64,000 nt of DNA from Comamonas thiooxydans (GTDB lineage Bacteria > Pseudomonadota > Gammaproteobacteria > Burkholderiales > Burkholderiaceae_C): positions 310,001 through 374,000 of the forward strand of contig NZ_BBVD01000007.1 in assembly GCF_000964545.1 (NCBI RefSeq). The letters are read 5' to 3'. The position numbers and the translations under genes were made by a program. A model generated the notes under the pieces. That model did not search any database, was not told the origin of the DNA, and worked only from the letters and a program-made list of their open reading frames with translations. This document shows, one piece after another, positions 20,198 to 30,329 of the stretch (the first letter of the stretch is position 1; each line of letters starts with the position of its first letter).

Positions 20198-20340
20198 AAT
20201 ATCAGAAGGCTGTCCCCGACTCCGGTGCGTTATAGGCTGCACATCCTAATAGATTGGCCGCCTGCTGTTTGTAAAGAATCTCTGGGCTGCGCAGGTGCTT
20301 GACGGGATACCCCGTGAGTCCTTAGCAAATTCAAGGGTCA

Positions 20341-20369
20341 TTGCATCAAAGGCGCAACGCTGTGATAAT
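20341..20369 (+). promoter_or_regulatory. rpmH operon promoter
   Basis: TTGCAT (20341-20346), an exact 17-base spacer and GATAAT (20364-20369), with TG two bases before the -10, form a good sigma-70 promoter. Transcription would begin near 20376, giving rpmH a leader of about 240 bases that includes the 20379-20396 hairpin. Confidence 0.6.
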
Positions 20370-20615
20370 CCCCGGTTTCCCTGAATGTGTTCAGGGTGAT
20401 ATGAGCCGGGCGCCTTTTTTGTGCGCGCGCGCCCAGTTGCTTTAGCGCTGTGGCGGGTGCTTTGTTCCGTTTGTTGCCTTCTGGTCCGATGACATGCACG
20501 GCATGTGAAAAAATATCGGGTTTGGCGGTGACAGTGTGCGGCGCAAAACCGGAATGGTCGGGCGCAGACATGGCGCCTTGCCGACGCAAATACTGAACCT
20601 TCTCAAGGAACCAAC

Positions 20616-20750
20616 ATGAAACGTACTTACCAACCTTCCAAGATCCGCCGCGCCCGTACCCACGGTTTCCTGGTCCGCATGAAGACCAAGGGTGGCCGTG
20701 CCGTGATCAACGCACGTCGCGCCAAGGGCCGCAAGCGTCTGGCCGTCTAA
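20616..20750 (+). CDS. rpmH: 50S ribosomal protein L34
   Basis: A 44-residue, very basic ribosomal protein. It begins MKRTYQPSKIRRARTHGF and ends RAKGRKRLAV, both standard for L34. AAGGA sits 7 bases before the ATG. It leads the conserved rpmH-rnpA-yidD-yidC-mnmE block and is divergent from dnaA across the oriC-like gap. Confidence 0.98.
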   Translation: MKRTYQPSKIRRARTHGFLVRMKTKGGRAVINARRAKGRKRLAV

Positions 20751-20814
20751 GGCCGGCGTTGGCTAGCGGTCTGCTCATTCGCTGCGCTGAAGGCCTCTGA
20801 ACGGAGGCTCTCCT

Positions 20815-21372
20815 ATGCAAAGGCTGAAAACGCGTCCGCAATTCCAGGCCACCATGTCCGCGGGCACGATTGCCCGTACCCCGCACTTCGCCCTGCATCG
20901 CATGGAGCTGGTGGCCGAGGTTCCCGACATGGTTGCCAACCCCAGGACAGGGCCCGGATCGAACGATCCGCAGGCCCTGTTTGGCATTGGTGCCGTGCGC
21001 AAGCAGGCCTGGCTGGGTGCCATGGTGCCCAAGCGCTGGGCACGCCGCTCGGTCACGCGCCACACCATCAAGCGCCAGATCTACGCGGTGTCCTCGGAGT
21101 ACGAAGACGCCCTGCTGTGTGCTTCCTATGTGGTGCGCCTGCGCTCGGGGTTTGACCGTAAGCAATTCGTCAGTGCAACTTCGGATCAGCTCAAGGCAGC
21201 GGTCCGCAAGGAACTGCAACAGCTTTTTGCGACCGGGGCGCGCCGCCTGACGCAGGCCCGTCAGACCGCCGAGGCGGAGGTGGATTTGAAGAAGAATTCA
21301 CCTCAAGCCATTGATGGTAAAGCGCAAGAAGCTACTGATTTGATAGCGAATCAGCCGGAGAACCAGCCATGA
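20815..21372 (+). CDS. rnpA: Ribonuclease P protein component
   Basis: Protein cofactor of RNase P, which trims the 5' leader from pre-tRNA. The RNA-binding signature KRWARRSVTRHTIKRQIY is present around residues 73-90. At 185 residues it is longer than the usual 115-130. Extra sequence lies in the loop before the signature (PRTGPGSNDPQ) and in a 40-residue charged tail (from about 145). GGAGG is 8 bases upstream of ATG 20815. The stop overlaps yidD by four bases (ATGA). Confidence 0.94.
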   Translation: MQRLKTRPQFQATMSAGTIARTPHFALHRMELVAEVPDMVANPRTGPGSNDPQALFGIGAVRKQAWLGAMVPKRWARRSVTRHTIKRQIYAVSSEYEDALLCASYVVRLRSGFDRKQFVSATSDQLKAAVRKELQQLFATGARRLTQARQTAEAEVDLKKNSPQAIDGKAQEATDLIANQPENQP

Positions 21373-21668
21373 TGCAGCGACTGCTCATGGCTGTAGTGCG
21401 TGGCTACAGGCTGCTGCTCAGTCCCTGGCTGGGCTCGGCCTGTCGCTTCGAGCCGACCTGCTCGGCCTATTCCCTTCAAGCGCTGGAGCAACACGGCGCT
21501 GCGGTAGGCTCTTATCTGACGGTGCGCCGGCTGGCGCGTTGTCATCCGTGGTGTGACGGAGGGCATGATCCCGTGCCACAGCAAAAGCCCAGGCTGTTTT
21601 CCTTTCTGGACGATGCCTCGGACTCTTCCGCGACCACCCAACCTTCCTCACCTAAGAAGTCTTCATGA
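21369..21668 (+). CDS. yidD: Membrane protein insertion efficiency factor YidD
   Basis: A 99-residue membrane-associated protein that aids YidC-dependent insertion. The family core is clear: YRLLLSPWLGSACRFEPTCS, then YSLQALEQHG and RRLARCHPWCDGGHDPVP, with the conserved cysteines. A short Ser/Asp-rich tail follows. It overlaps rnpA (ATGA 21369-21372) and yidC (21665-21668) by four bases each, so the three are translated in a coupled way. Confidence 0.95.
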   Translation: MMQRLLMAVVRGYRLLLSPWLGSACRFEPTCSAYSLQALEQHGAAVGSYLTVRRLARCHPWCDGGHDPVPQQKPRLFSFLDDASDSSATTQPSSPKKSS

Positions 21669-23377
21669 ACGATATTCGCCGCACCATACTGTGGGTGATA
21701 TTTGGCTTTTCCATGGTTTTGCTCTGGGACAAGTGGCAAATCCATAACGGCAAAAAGCCCACCTTCTTCCCATCGCCGCAGACGGTCAGCGCGCCTGCTG
21801 CGGCCGATGTCAAGCCTGCTGACGTCAGCGTGCCCCAGCCCGCGGCAGCAGCTTCTGCCGGCGATGTGCCCGGTGCCGCCAATGCCGCGGCTCAGCCCGC
21901 AGCAGCCGTGACGCCCCGTCAGGACGTGATCGTGGGCAGCGATGTGATGCGTCTGACCTTCGATAGCGAAGGTGGCACGCTGAAAGCTTCCGAGCTGCTC
22001 AAGTACTCCGACACCGTGGATGACAAGAAGCTCATGCAGGTGTTCGAGGAAAACGCCAAGCGTGTGTATCTGGGTCAGACCGGCCTGATCGGCGGCAACT
22101 TCCCCACGCACAAGACTCCCATGACCGTGATGCCCGGCGAGCGCGAGCTCAAGGACGGTCAGGACAGCGTGCAAGTGCGCTTCGAGTCGGCCGACCAGGG
22201 TGGCGTGAAGCTGGTCAAGACCTTCACGCTCAAGCGCGGCTCCTATGCCGTCGATGTGCAGCACGATGTGGTCAACACCGGCTCTGCCGCCGTGAACCCC
22301 CAGCTGTACATGCAGCTGGTGCGCGACGGCAACAAGCCCGAGCATGAGTCCACGTTCTACTCCACCTTCACTGGCCCGGCCGTCTATACCGAAGCCAAGA
22401 AGTACCACAAGGTCGAGTTCAAGGACATCGAGAACGGCAAGGCCGAAGTCGACAAGGCATCCTCCAATGGCTATGTGGCCATGGTGCAGCACTACTTCGC
22501 CAGCGCCTGGCTGCTGGCCGACGGCATCCAGCGTGACAACTTCGTGCGCAAGGTGGGTGACAACCTCTACGCCGTGGGCATGATCACGCCCGTGGGCACC
22601 GTGGAGCCCGGCCAGACCAAGACCGTGAGCTCGCGCCTGTTCTCCGGCCCTCAGGTCGAGCCCATGCTGGAAAAGCTCTCGCCCGGTCTGGAACTGGTCA
22701 AGGACTATGGCTGGCTGACGATTCTGGCCAAGCCGCTGTACTGGCTGCTGTCCGAGCTGCACAAGTTCATCGGCAACTGGGGCTGGTCCATCGTGGCCCT
22801 GGTGGTGCTGCTGAAGATTGCCTTCTACTGGCTCAACGCCAAGGCTTACTCCTCGATGGCCAAGATGAAGGCCATCAACCCCCGCATTCAGGAAATGCGC
22901 GAGCGTCTGAAGGACAAGCCCCAGCAGATGCAGCAGGAGATGATGCGCATCTACCGCGAGGAGAAGGTCAACCCCATGGGCGGCTGCCTGCCCATCGTTA
23001 TTCAGATCCCTGTCTTCATGGCTCTGTACTGGGTGCTGCAATCCAGCGTGGAAATTCGCAACGCGCCCTGGATTGGCTGGATTCATGACCTTTCGGTGCC
23101 GGATCCCTTCTTCATCCTGCCGCTGCTGATGACTCTGTCCTCGCTGCTGCAGACCGCCCTGAACCCTGCTCCTCCTGACCCCATGCAGGCCAAGATGATG
23201 TGGATCATGCCGCTGATGTTCAGCGTGATGTTCTTCTTCTTCCCCTCGGGTCTGGTGCTGTACTGGCTGACGAACAACATTCTGTCGATCGCTCAGCAGT
23301 GGATCATCAACAAGCGCATGGGCGTGCCGCCTCAGTTCAACCTGCCGAAGTTCGGCAAGGCTGCCGAAGGCAAGTAA
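21665..23377 (+). CDS. yidC: Membrane protein insertase YidC
   Basis: Inner-membrane insertase of 570 residues that places proteins into the membrane with or without SecYEG. The N-terminal membrane helix (about 4-22) is followed by a Pro/Ala-rich spacer, a large periplasmic beta domain (about 85-345), and the conserved core of five helices with NWGWSIVALVVLLK, the cytoplasmic hairpin (KMKAINPRIQEMRERLKDKP), GGCLPIVIQIPVFMALY and GLVLYWLTNN. It is the last gene of the rpmH operon. A strong terminator follows 22 bases later. Confidence 0.97.
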   Translation: MNDIRRTILWVIFGFSMVLLWDKWQIHNGKKPTFFPSPQTVSAPAAADVKPADVSVPQPAAAASAGDVPGAANAAAQPAAAVTPRQDVIVGSDVMRLTFDSEGGTLKASELLKYSDTVDDKKLMQVFEENAKRVYLGQTGLIGGNFPTHKTPMTVMPGERELKDGQDSVQVRFESADQGGVKLVKTFTLKRGSYAVDVQHDVVNTGSAAVNPQLYMQLVRDGNKPEHESTFYSTFTGPAVYTEAKKYHKVEFKDIENGKAEVDKASSNGYVAMVQHYFASAWLLADGIQRDNFVRKVGDNLYAVGMITPVGTVEPGQTKTVSSRLFSGPQVEPMLEKLSPGLELVKDYGWLTILAKPLYWLLSELHKFIGNWGWSIVALVVLLKIAFYWLNAKAYSSMAKMKAINPRIQEMRERLKDKPQQMQQEMMRIYREEKVNPMGGCLPIVIQIPVFMALYWVLQSSVEIRNAPWIGWIHDLSVPDPFFILPLLMTLSSLLQTALNPAPPDPMQAKMMWIMPLMFSVMFFFFPSGLVLYWLTNNILSIAQQWIINKRMGVPPQFNLPKFGKAAEGK

Positions 23378-23398
23378 GCACGGCGCCAGCGCCAGCAA

Positions 23399-23428
23399 AA
23401 ACGCCACCTGAAAAGGTGGCGTTTTTTT
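23399..23428 (+). terminator. Rho-independent terminator after yidC
   Basis: An 11-bp stem AAACGCCACCT/AGGTGGCGTTT (23399-23409, 23414-23424) with a GAAA loop, followed by a run of T to 23428. The A-run on the other side could also serve mnmE, which ends at 23467 on the minus strand. Confidence 0.92.
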
Positions 23429-23466
23429 ATGCCCGCTTGAGTAGTGCAGCGGGCCTGCCGGCCGCT

Positions 23467-24894
23467 TTACTTGCCAATGCAGAAGCTGGAGAAGATCACC
23501 CCCAGCAGGTCGTCGGAGCTGAATTCGCCGGTAATAGAGTTCAGCGACAGCTGGGCCAGGCGCAGCTCCTCGGCCAGCAGGTCCAGATGGGCGGATTGAG
23601 CGGCCAGTTGCTCGTCGGCCATCTCCAGATGGGCATCCACGGCCTGCAGGGCTTCCACATGGCGGGCGCGGGCCAGGTACAGGCCTTCGGGGGCGGATTG
23701 CCAGCCCGCCACTTCCAGCAGGCGCTTGCGCAGCGCATCCAGGCCATCGCCGGTACGGGCCGACAAGGCGATCTGCTCGGTATTCAGCTGGGCGGTGTGG
23801 CGGGACTGCACGTCGGCAGCCGCCATATCGGTCTTGTTCCAGACATGGATGACCGGTACCTGCGCGGGCAGCTTGTCCTGCAGGGTGTGGGCGATATCGG
23901 CATCGGCTGCCGCATAGTCGGCCTGTTCCACGCGGGTCAGGTCGTGCAGGAAGAGCACGGCATCGGCCGCTGCAATCTCGTCCCAGGCGCGTGCAATGCC
24001 GATGCGCTCCACCTCGTCATCGCTGTCACGCAGGCCTGCGGTGTCGATCACATGCAGGGGCACGCCCTCGATCTGAATCGTCTGCTGCACCTTGTCGCGC
24101 GTGGTTCCGGCAATGGGGGTGACAATGGCCAGCTCGGCGCCCGCCAGCGCGTTGAGCAGCGAGCTTTTGCCCGCATTGGGCTGGCCGGCAATCACCACCT
24201 TGATGCCCTCGCGCAGCAGCGCGCCCTGATGGGCGCGTGCCAGCACGGCAGTGACCTGGGCGCGCAGGCGCTCCAGCTGGCCAAAGGCATCGGCCTTCTG
24301 CAGAAAGTCGATTTCCTCCTCGGGGAAGTCCAGTGTGGCCTCCACCAGCATGCGCAGATGCACCAGGGCATCGCGCAGCACATGGATTTCCTGCGAAAAC
24401 GCGCCGGACAGCGAACGGCTGGCACTGCGCGCGGCGGCTTCGGTGCTGGCATCGATGAGGTCGGCAATCGCCTCGGCCTGGGCCAGGTCGATCTTGTCGT
24501 TGAGAAAAGCACGCTCGGTGAACTCGCCGGGCTGGGCCAGGCGCAGCCCAGTCAGCACCGGCTTGCCGTCTTCATTGGCGCTCTGTGCTGCTTCCAGACA
24601 GCGTGCCAGCAGCAACTGCAGCACCACGGGGCCGCCATGGGCCTGCAGTTCCAGCACATCCTCGCCCGTGTAGCTGTGCGGGCCGGGAAAGTAGATGGCC
24701 AGGCCATGGTCTATGGGCGAGCCGCCCGCGTCCCTGAAGGGCAGATAAGTCGCTTCGCGCGGTTTCAGCTCCTTGCCGCAAAGCGTCCGTACCAGCGCAG
24801 CAATGCCTTTGCCGGAGACCCGAACAATGCCCACGGCACCACGCCCCGGAGCGGTGGCAATGGCGGCAATCGGGTCGTTGTGGCGGGGCAGCAT
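23467..24894 (-). CDS. mnmE: tRNA modification GTPase MnmE
   Basis: GTPase that, with MnmG, adds the cmnm group to U34 of certain tRNAs. It has 475 residues. The N-terminal tetrahydrofolate-binding domain starts with DPIAAIATAPGRGAVGIVR. The G domain carries GQPNAGKSSL, GTTRDK, DTAGLRD and NKTD. The C terminus is CIGK, with the family Cys at 472. It runs convergent to yidC, in the usual yidC-mnmE neighbourhood but on the opposite strand. Confidence 0.97.
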   Translation of the reverse strand: MLPRHNDPIAAIATAPGRGAVGIVRVSGKGIAALVRTLCGKELKPREATYLPFRDAGGSPIDHGLAIYFPGPHSYTGEDVLELQAHGGPVVLQLLLARCLEAAQSANEDGKPVLTGLRLAQPGEFTERAFLNDKIDLAQAEAIADLIDASTEAAARSASRSLSGAFSQEIHVLRDALVHLRMLVEATLDFPEEEIDFLQKADAFGQLERLRAQVTAVLARAHQGALLREGIKVVIAGQPNAGKSSLLNALAGAELAIVTPIAGTTRDKVQQTIQIEGVPLHVIDTAGLRDSDDEVERIGIARAWDEIAAADAVLFLHDLTRVEQADYAAADADIAHTLQDKLPAQVPVIHVWNKTDMAAADVQSRHTAQLNTEQIALSARTGDGLDALRKRLLEVAGWQSAPEGLYLARARHVEALQAVDAHLEMADEQLAAQSAHLDLLAEELRLAQLSLNSITGEFSSDDLLGVIFSSFCIGK

Positions 24895-25035
24895 GGGCGG
24901 ACTTTCGGTCGAGAAGAGAAGCCGCGAATCATAGCCCTGCGGGTCAAGTCCTAGAAAGTCAGTGGTGAGCGCTGCTTGGGCGGCTATTTAACAAAAGAAG
25001 TATTTCATACAATCGTCACAAATCTGTCACGAAAT

Positions 25036-26550
25036 ATGAATATATCTGCCTTTGCAATGAGACTGGGCTCTCTAATCGCCTGGATATTGCTTTTTTCACC
25101 TCCGTTTCTCATTCGCTCATATGGAAAAGAAGTGGGCTACACGCTGTTGGCCGCGCTGTTCTTCTATCCTTTGGCGCTGTCCCGAAAGTCTCTGGCGATC
25201 TGTATTCCACTTCTGATTTTTATCGGCGCTGCGAATATTTTTCATGCCCAGTTTTTGGGAAACATGATCGATGAGTTTTCCCTTGCCACGCTGCTGCGCA
25301 CCGAAGCTCATGAGGCTGCCGAGTTCCTGAACTCCATCAATCGCCAGATGATTCTTGTCGTGCTGTGCTGGCTGGTGGCAAGTTTCGGATGTGGCTACTT
25401 TCTCTTTAAAAACTGCAAGGCTGGAGCAGCTCCATTTCAGAAATGGGAGAAAAGAATACTGCTGGGCATAGGATTGCTCTGGACCAGTTTTTTTGCCTTT
25501 GGCATGACTCAGCAGTTCACCGTCAATGACTATGTGCATAAACTGCGTCATATCTACCCCATGCATATGGCCAAGGCTGCAGTGCGTTATGGCGATCTGG
25601 AAAAAGAGGTTTTCTATCAGCCGACACTGCCTGCCAGGCCAAGTGCATCTCAGGCGAACACCTTGGTAGTGATTATTGGTGAGAGTGCCAGCAGCCATCG
25701 CTGGTCACTATTGGGCTATCAGGAAGACGATACCAATCAGTCACTGAGGCAGGTTTCCGGTTTGCGTACCTACAAGGTCATGGCTCATGGCTTCAACACG
25801 GCAAAGGCACTGCCCTATATTTTGACGGGGCAGTCTGCTTTCGACAGCCAGAAAAATGCCTCGCCTTCGTTCCTGGATTTGGCTCGGCATGCTGGCTACA
25901 AGACCTTTGTCTTTTCCAACTCCAGATTCAATGACAAGAGCGAGGATATGTACTCGCAGATATTGCGTCGCTCTGCGGATGTCTATGCCAAGGTGGGCAA
26001 TGGGGCACATGACGAAGTGATGACGACTTGGCTGGAGAAGTCGCTGGCGGATGAAGCGTCACATAAGCTAGTGGTTCTTCATACCTATGGCAGTCATCCC
26101 GATATCTCCCAGCGCTACCCTCGTTCCCGCTATGAGGGCGCAGATGCATACGATAACTCGATTCGCTATACCTCGGACCTGCTCGCCGACTGGATTCGCA
26201 TGCTGGATGAAGCGTCTGACGCGCCCAGCGCGCTGCTTTACGTGTCTGATCATGGCCTTGGAGTTCCTCCTTGTGTGGACAGCCCTCGCCAGGGCAATGA
26301 TCAGTCAGTGCTGGAGGTGCCACTGGCATATTGGGCGAACGAGACAATGAGGAGTCTACAAGGGAGTGAAGAGGTGGCGATCTCTGAAAGTCCTATGGCA
26401 CATAGCACGACTCTGGCGCCCGAGATATTGATTGCAGCTCAGGGATACGAAGCCAGCACGGCGATGCCGCATTTGCAGGACAGCCGGAAGCTGCATTTCG
26501 ATGGCGTGCCTTATGCCGAGCTCTATCGCGACGATGCCTGCACGCCCTGA
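25036..26550 (+). CDS. Phosphoethanolamine transferase-like membrane sulfatase-fold protein
   Basis: Probable EptA/CptA-type enzyme that moves phosphoethanolamine onto lipid A or another envelope sugar. It has 504 residues from ATG 25036. The N-terminal third has four or five membrane helices. The periplasmic alkaline-phosphatase-fold domain shows VVIIGESASSHRWSLLGY, the H-GSH-RYP block (LHTYGSHPDISQRYP) and the metal-ligand block YVSDHG. EptA uses Thr as nucleophile in the first block. Here there is no Thr in it, so Ser would have to act. Base composition is visibly more AT-rich than its neighbours, which suggests transfer. It is divergent from mnmE. A TTG at 24976 would lengthen it by 20 residues. 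Confidence 0.75.
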   Translation: MNISAFAMRLGSLIAWILLFSPPFLIRSYGKEVGYTLLAALFFYPLALSRKSLAICIPLLIFIGAANIFHAQFLGNMIDEFSLATLLRTEAHEAAEFLNSINRQMILVVLCWLVASFGCGYFLFKNCKAGAAPFQKWEKRILLGIGLLWTSFFAFGMTQQFTVNDYVHKLRHIYPMHMAKAAVRYGDLEKEVFYQPTLPARPSASQANTLVVIIGESASSHRWSLLGYQEDDTNQSLRQVSGLRTYKVMAHGFNTAKALPYILTGQSAFDSQKNASPSFLDLARHAGYKTFVFSNSRFNDKSEDMYSQILRRSADVYAKVGNGAHDEVMTTWLEKSLADEASHKLVVLHTYGSHPDISQRYPRSRYEGADAYDNSIRYTSDLLADWIRMLDEASDAPSALLYVSDHGLGVPPCVDSPRQGNDQSVLEVPLAYWANETMRSLQGSEEVAISESPMAHSTTLAPEILIAAQGYEASTAMPHLQDSRKLHFDGVPYAELYRDDACTP

Positions 26551-26569
26551 GGTGCAAAATCTCCATGTG

Positions 26570-26588
26570 TTATGCATTGTTCGCATAA
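26570..26588. promoter_or_regulatory. Inverted repeat upstream of maeB
   Basis: TTATGC (26570-26575) and GCATAA (26583-26588) form a 6-bp dyad with a 7-base spacer in the AT-rich gap before the malic enzyme gene. It could be an operator. Nothing else supports it. Confidence 0.3.
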
Positions 26589-26790
26589 TGTTATGATTTT
26601 GTTTGCATTGTTATTGAACAGTCATGGCTGTTTGACCTTAAACGCCGAGCTGCACCCCCTCTTTTTTTGATAGCACTCGGCCTACAATCCAAAATCCGAT
26701 TTCATCGTCCGCAGGAGCGCAGGGGCCGGGCTGTGTGCCCATAGAGAGTCCTTACTGCGGATGACTTACTTTGCGAGCTGGAGACCGCTG

Positions 26791-29100
<2,310 letters not shown>

Positions 29101-29115
29101 TTACGCGGTAAAAAC

Positions 29116-29150
29116 AAAAGCCCGCCGTGCTCCATGCACGGCGGGCTTTT
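29116..29150 (+). terminator. Rho-independent terminator after maeB
   Basis: A perfect 15-bp stem AAAAGCCCGCCGTGC (29116-29130) with 29136-29150 around TCCAT, ending in CTTTT. The A/T ends on both sides make it able to stop transcription both ways, also for the small lipoprotein gene ending at 29169. Confidence 0.9.
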
Positions 29151-29168
29151 CTGTGCCTGCGGCGGGGC

Positions 29169-29318
29169 CTACCAGGTGCGGCTGACGCCTGTGTCCACCG
29201 TGCCAAAGATTTCCACGCTGCTGGAGCCGCTGGAGCTGGAGGAGGCCGGCATGGTGCCGGAGCAGGCCGTCAGCGCCAGCGTGGCGGCTGCTGCGGCCAG
29301 GGTGAGCCATTTGCGCAT
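29169..29318 (-). CDS. Small predicted lipoprotein with porin-like tail
   Basis: A 49-residue protein that starts MRKWLTLAAA and has a clear lipobox LTAC (Cys at 19), so it should be lipid-anchored. After the Cys comes a Ser-rich spacer and the tail EIFGTVDTGVSRTW, which resembles the first beta strand of Gram-negative porins. AAGGA is 7 bases before ATG 29318. An in-frame ATG at 29324 is too close to it. The gene stops 18 bases short of the bidirectional terminator at 29116-29150. The function is unknown. Confidence 0.6.
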   Translation of the reverse strand: MRKWLTLAAAAATLALTACSGTMPASSSSSGSSSVEIFGTVDTGVSRTW

Positions 29319-29455
29319 CTGCATTTCCTTGTCCGCATCCATTGCGGCTTATGGCCCATGGTAGCGGGCCGAAGATACCCTGCCGTAACAGCTTGTTATG
29401 CCTGAAATTGGTATGAAACCAATTCAGGATAAGCATTGGCAGCTATCAAATTTGA

Positions 29456-30223
29456 TCAGGTCTCCAGATACAGCTCGGCCAGCCGCTCGCGTGCAGCACC
29501 GTCTATACCCAGAACCTGGGTCAGATAGCGGTCCACGCTGCCATGCTGGGCGCGCACCACATCGACCGAGGCCATCAGGTAGGACGGCTGCACGCGCCAC
29601 AGCGCGTCCAGAGCCTCTTCGGACAGCTGGCCGTACATCTGGGCGGGGCGTCTGAAGTATTGATTGGTCAGCAGATAGTCTTCCATGATCTGCTCCTCGT
29701 CCACACCCAGCGCCGTCAGCAGCAGGGCAGCGGCCCAGCCCGTGCGGTCCTTGCCGGCCGTGCAGTGAAAGACCAGCGGCGCATCGCTGAGCTGCAGCAG
29801 CGCGAGGAACTGTGCAAAGCGATTGCCGTACACGTTCACAAAGCTGCGGTAGGTGTCATGCATCAGCTCCTCGGTATCGCGGCTGCTGAGGTTGCGGCCC
29901 TGCTCCATCATGGACTGGGCGCGCTGCACTACCGTGGGCTCGACGACCAGGGCATGGCGTTCGATCCTGGGCCAGTCATAGGAGAGATGCGCGCTTTCGC
30001 CTTCGCCGCGAAAGTCCGCGCTGCGGTGGATGCCCAGCTTTTGCAGCTGTTCCAGATCCTGCTGCGTCAGATGCGCCAGATGGGCGGAGCGGTACAGCTT
30101 GCCCCATTGCAGGCGGCGGCCGTCCAGGCCCCGATATCCGCCCAGATCACGGAAATTGGAGGCTCCCGAGAGGGAGACTTGGCGCGCTGGGCGCTCCGTC
30201 AGCAGGTCGTGGTTCAGTTGCAT
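29456..30223 (-). CDS. Tyrosine phosphatase-like protein (DSP/MptpB family)
   Basis: Protein of 255 residues from ATG 30223. It has the N-terminal GASNFRDLGGY motif and the phosphatase loop HCTAGKDRTGW, with nucleophile C154 and R160 (CX5R). These are the marks of the MptpB-type lipid/tyrosine phosphatases. Alternative starts at ATG 30259 or 30292 would add 12 or 23 residues, and none has a clear ribosome site. It is the last gene of the acyl-CoA operon, about 106 bases after the ligase. Its stop TGA lies inside a CTGATCAAATTTGATAGC motif (29443-29460) seen again at 61599-61616. Confidence 0.8.
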   Translation of the reverse strand: MQLNHDLLTERPARQVSLSGASNFRDLGGYRGLDGRRLQWGKLYRSAHLAHLTQQDLEQLQKLGIHRSADFRGEGESAHLSYDWPRIERHALVVEPTVVQRAQSMMEQGRNLSSRDTEELMHDTYRSFVNVYGNRFAQFLALLQLSDAPLVFHCTAGKDRTGWAAALLLTALGVDEEQIMEDYLLTNQYFRRPAQMYGQLSEEALDALWRVQPSYLMASVDVVRAQHGSVDRYLTQVLGIDGAARERLAELYLET

Positions 30224-30329
30224 ATCACTGCTTATAGCGGATTGCAAAGACCCGTCCATGTCATCCGTGTTACCCAGCGGCGGCGCATGCATCGTCGGCC
30301 CCGACGAAAAGCGCCGCCTGCCTTTGACC

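Larger units (their letters stand above)
20123..20615. other. Putative oriC / dnaA-rpmH intergenic region
   Basis: A 493-base gap between divergent dnaA and rpmH, the usual origin site in this group. It holds one perfect DnaA box TTATCCACA (20188-20196), one near-perfect inverted box TGTGGATAG (20138-20146), the dnaA and rpmH promoters, and a CCCTGAA/TTCAGGG hairpin (20379-20396). Only two clear boxes are visible, fewer than many origins have, so other boxes may be degenerate or lie elsewhere. Confidence 0.6.

Noticed and set aside
21542..23407. 621-codon open frame opposite yidC
   Set aside because: Antisense shadow with Gln/His/Leu-rich content and no recognisable domain.
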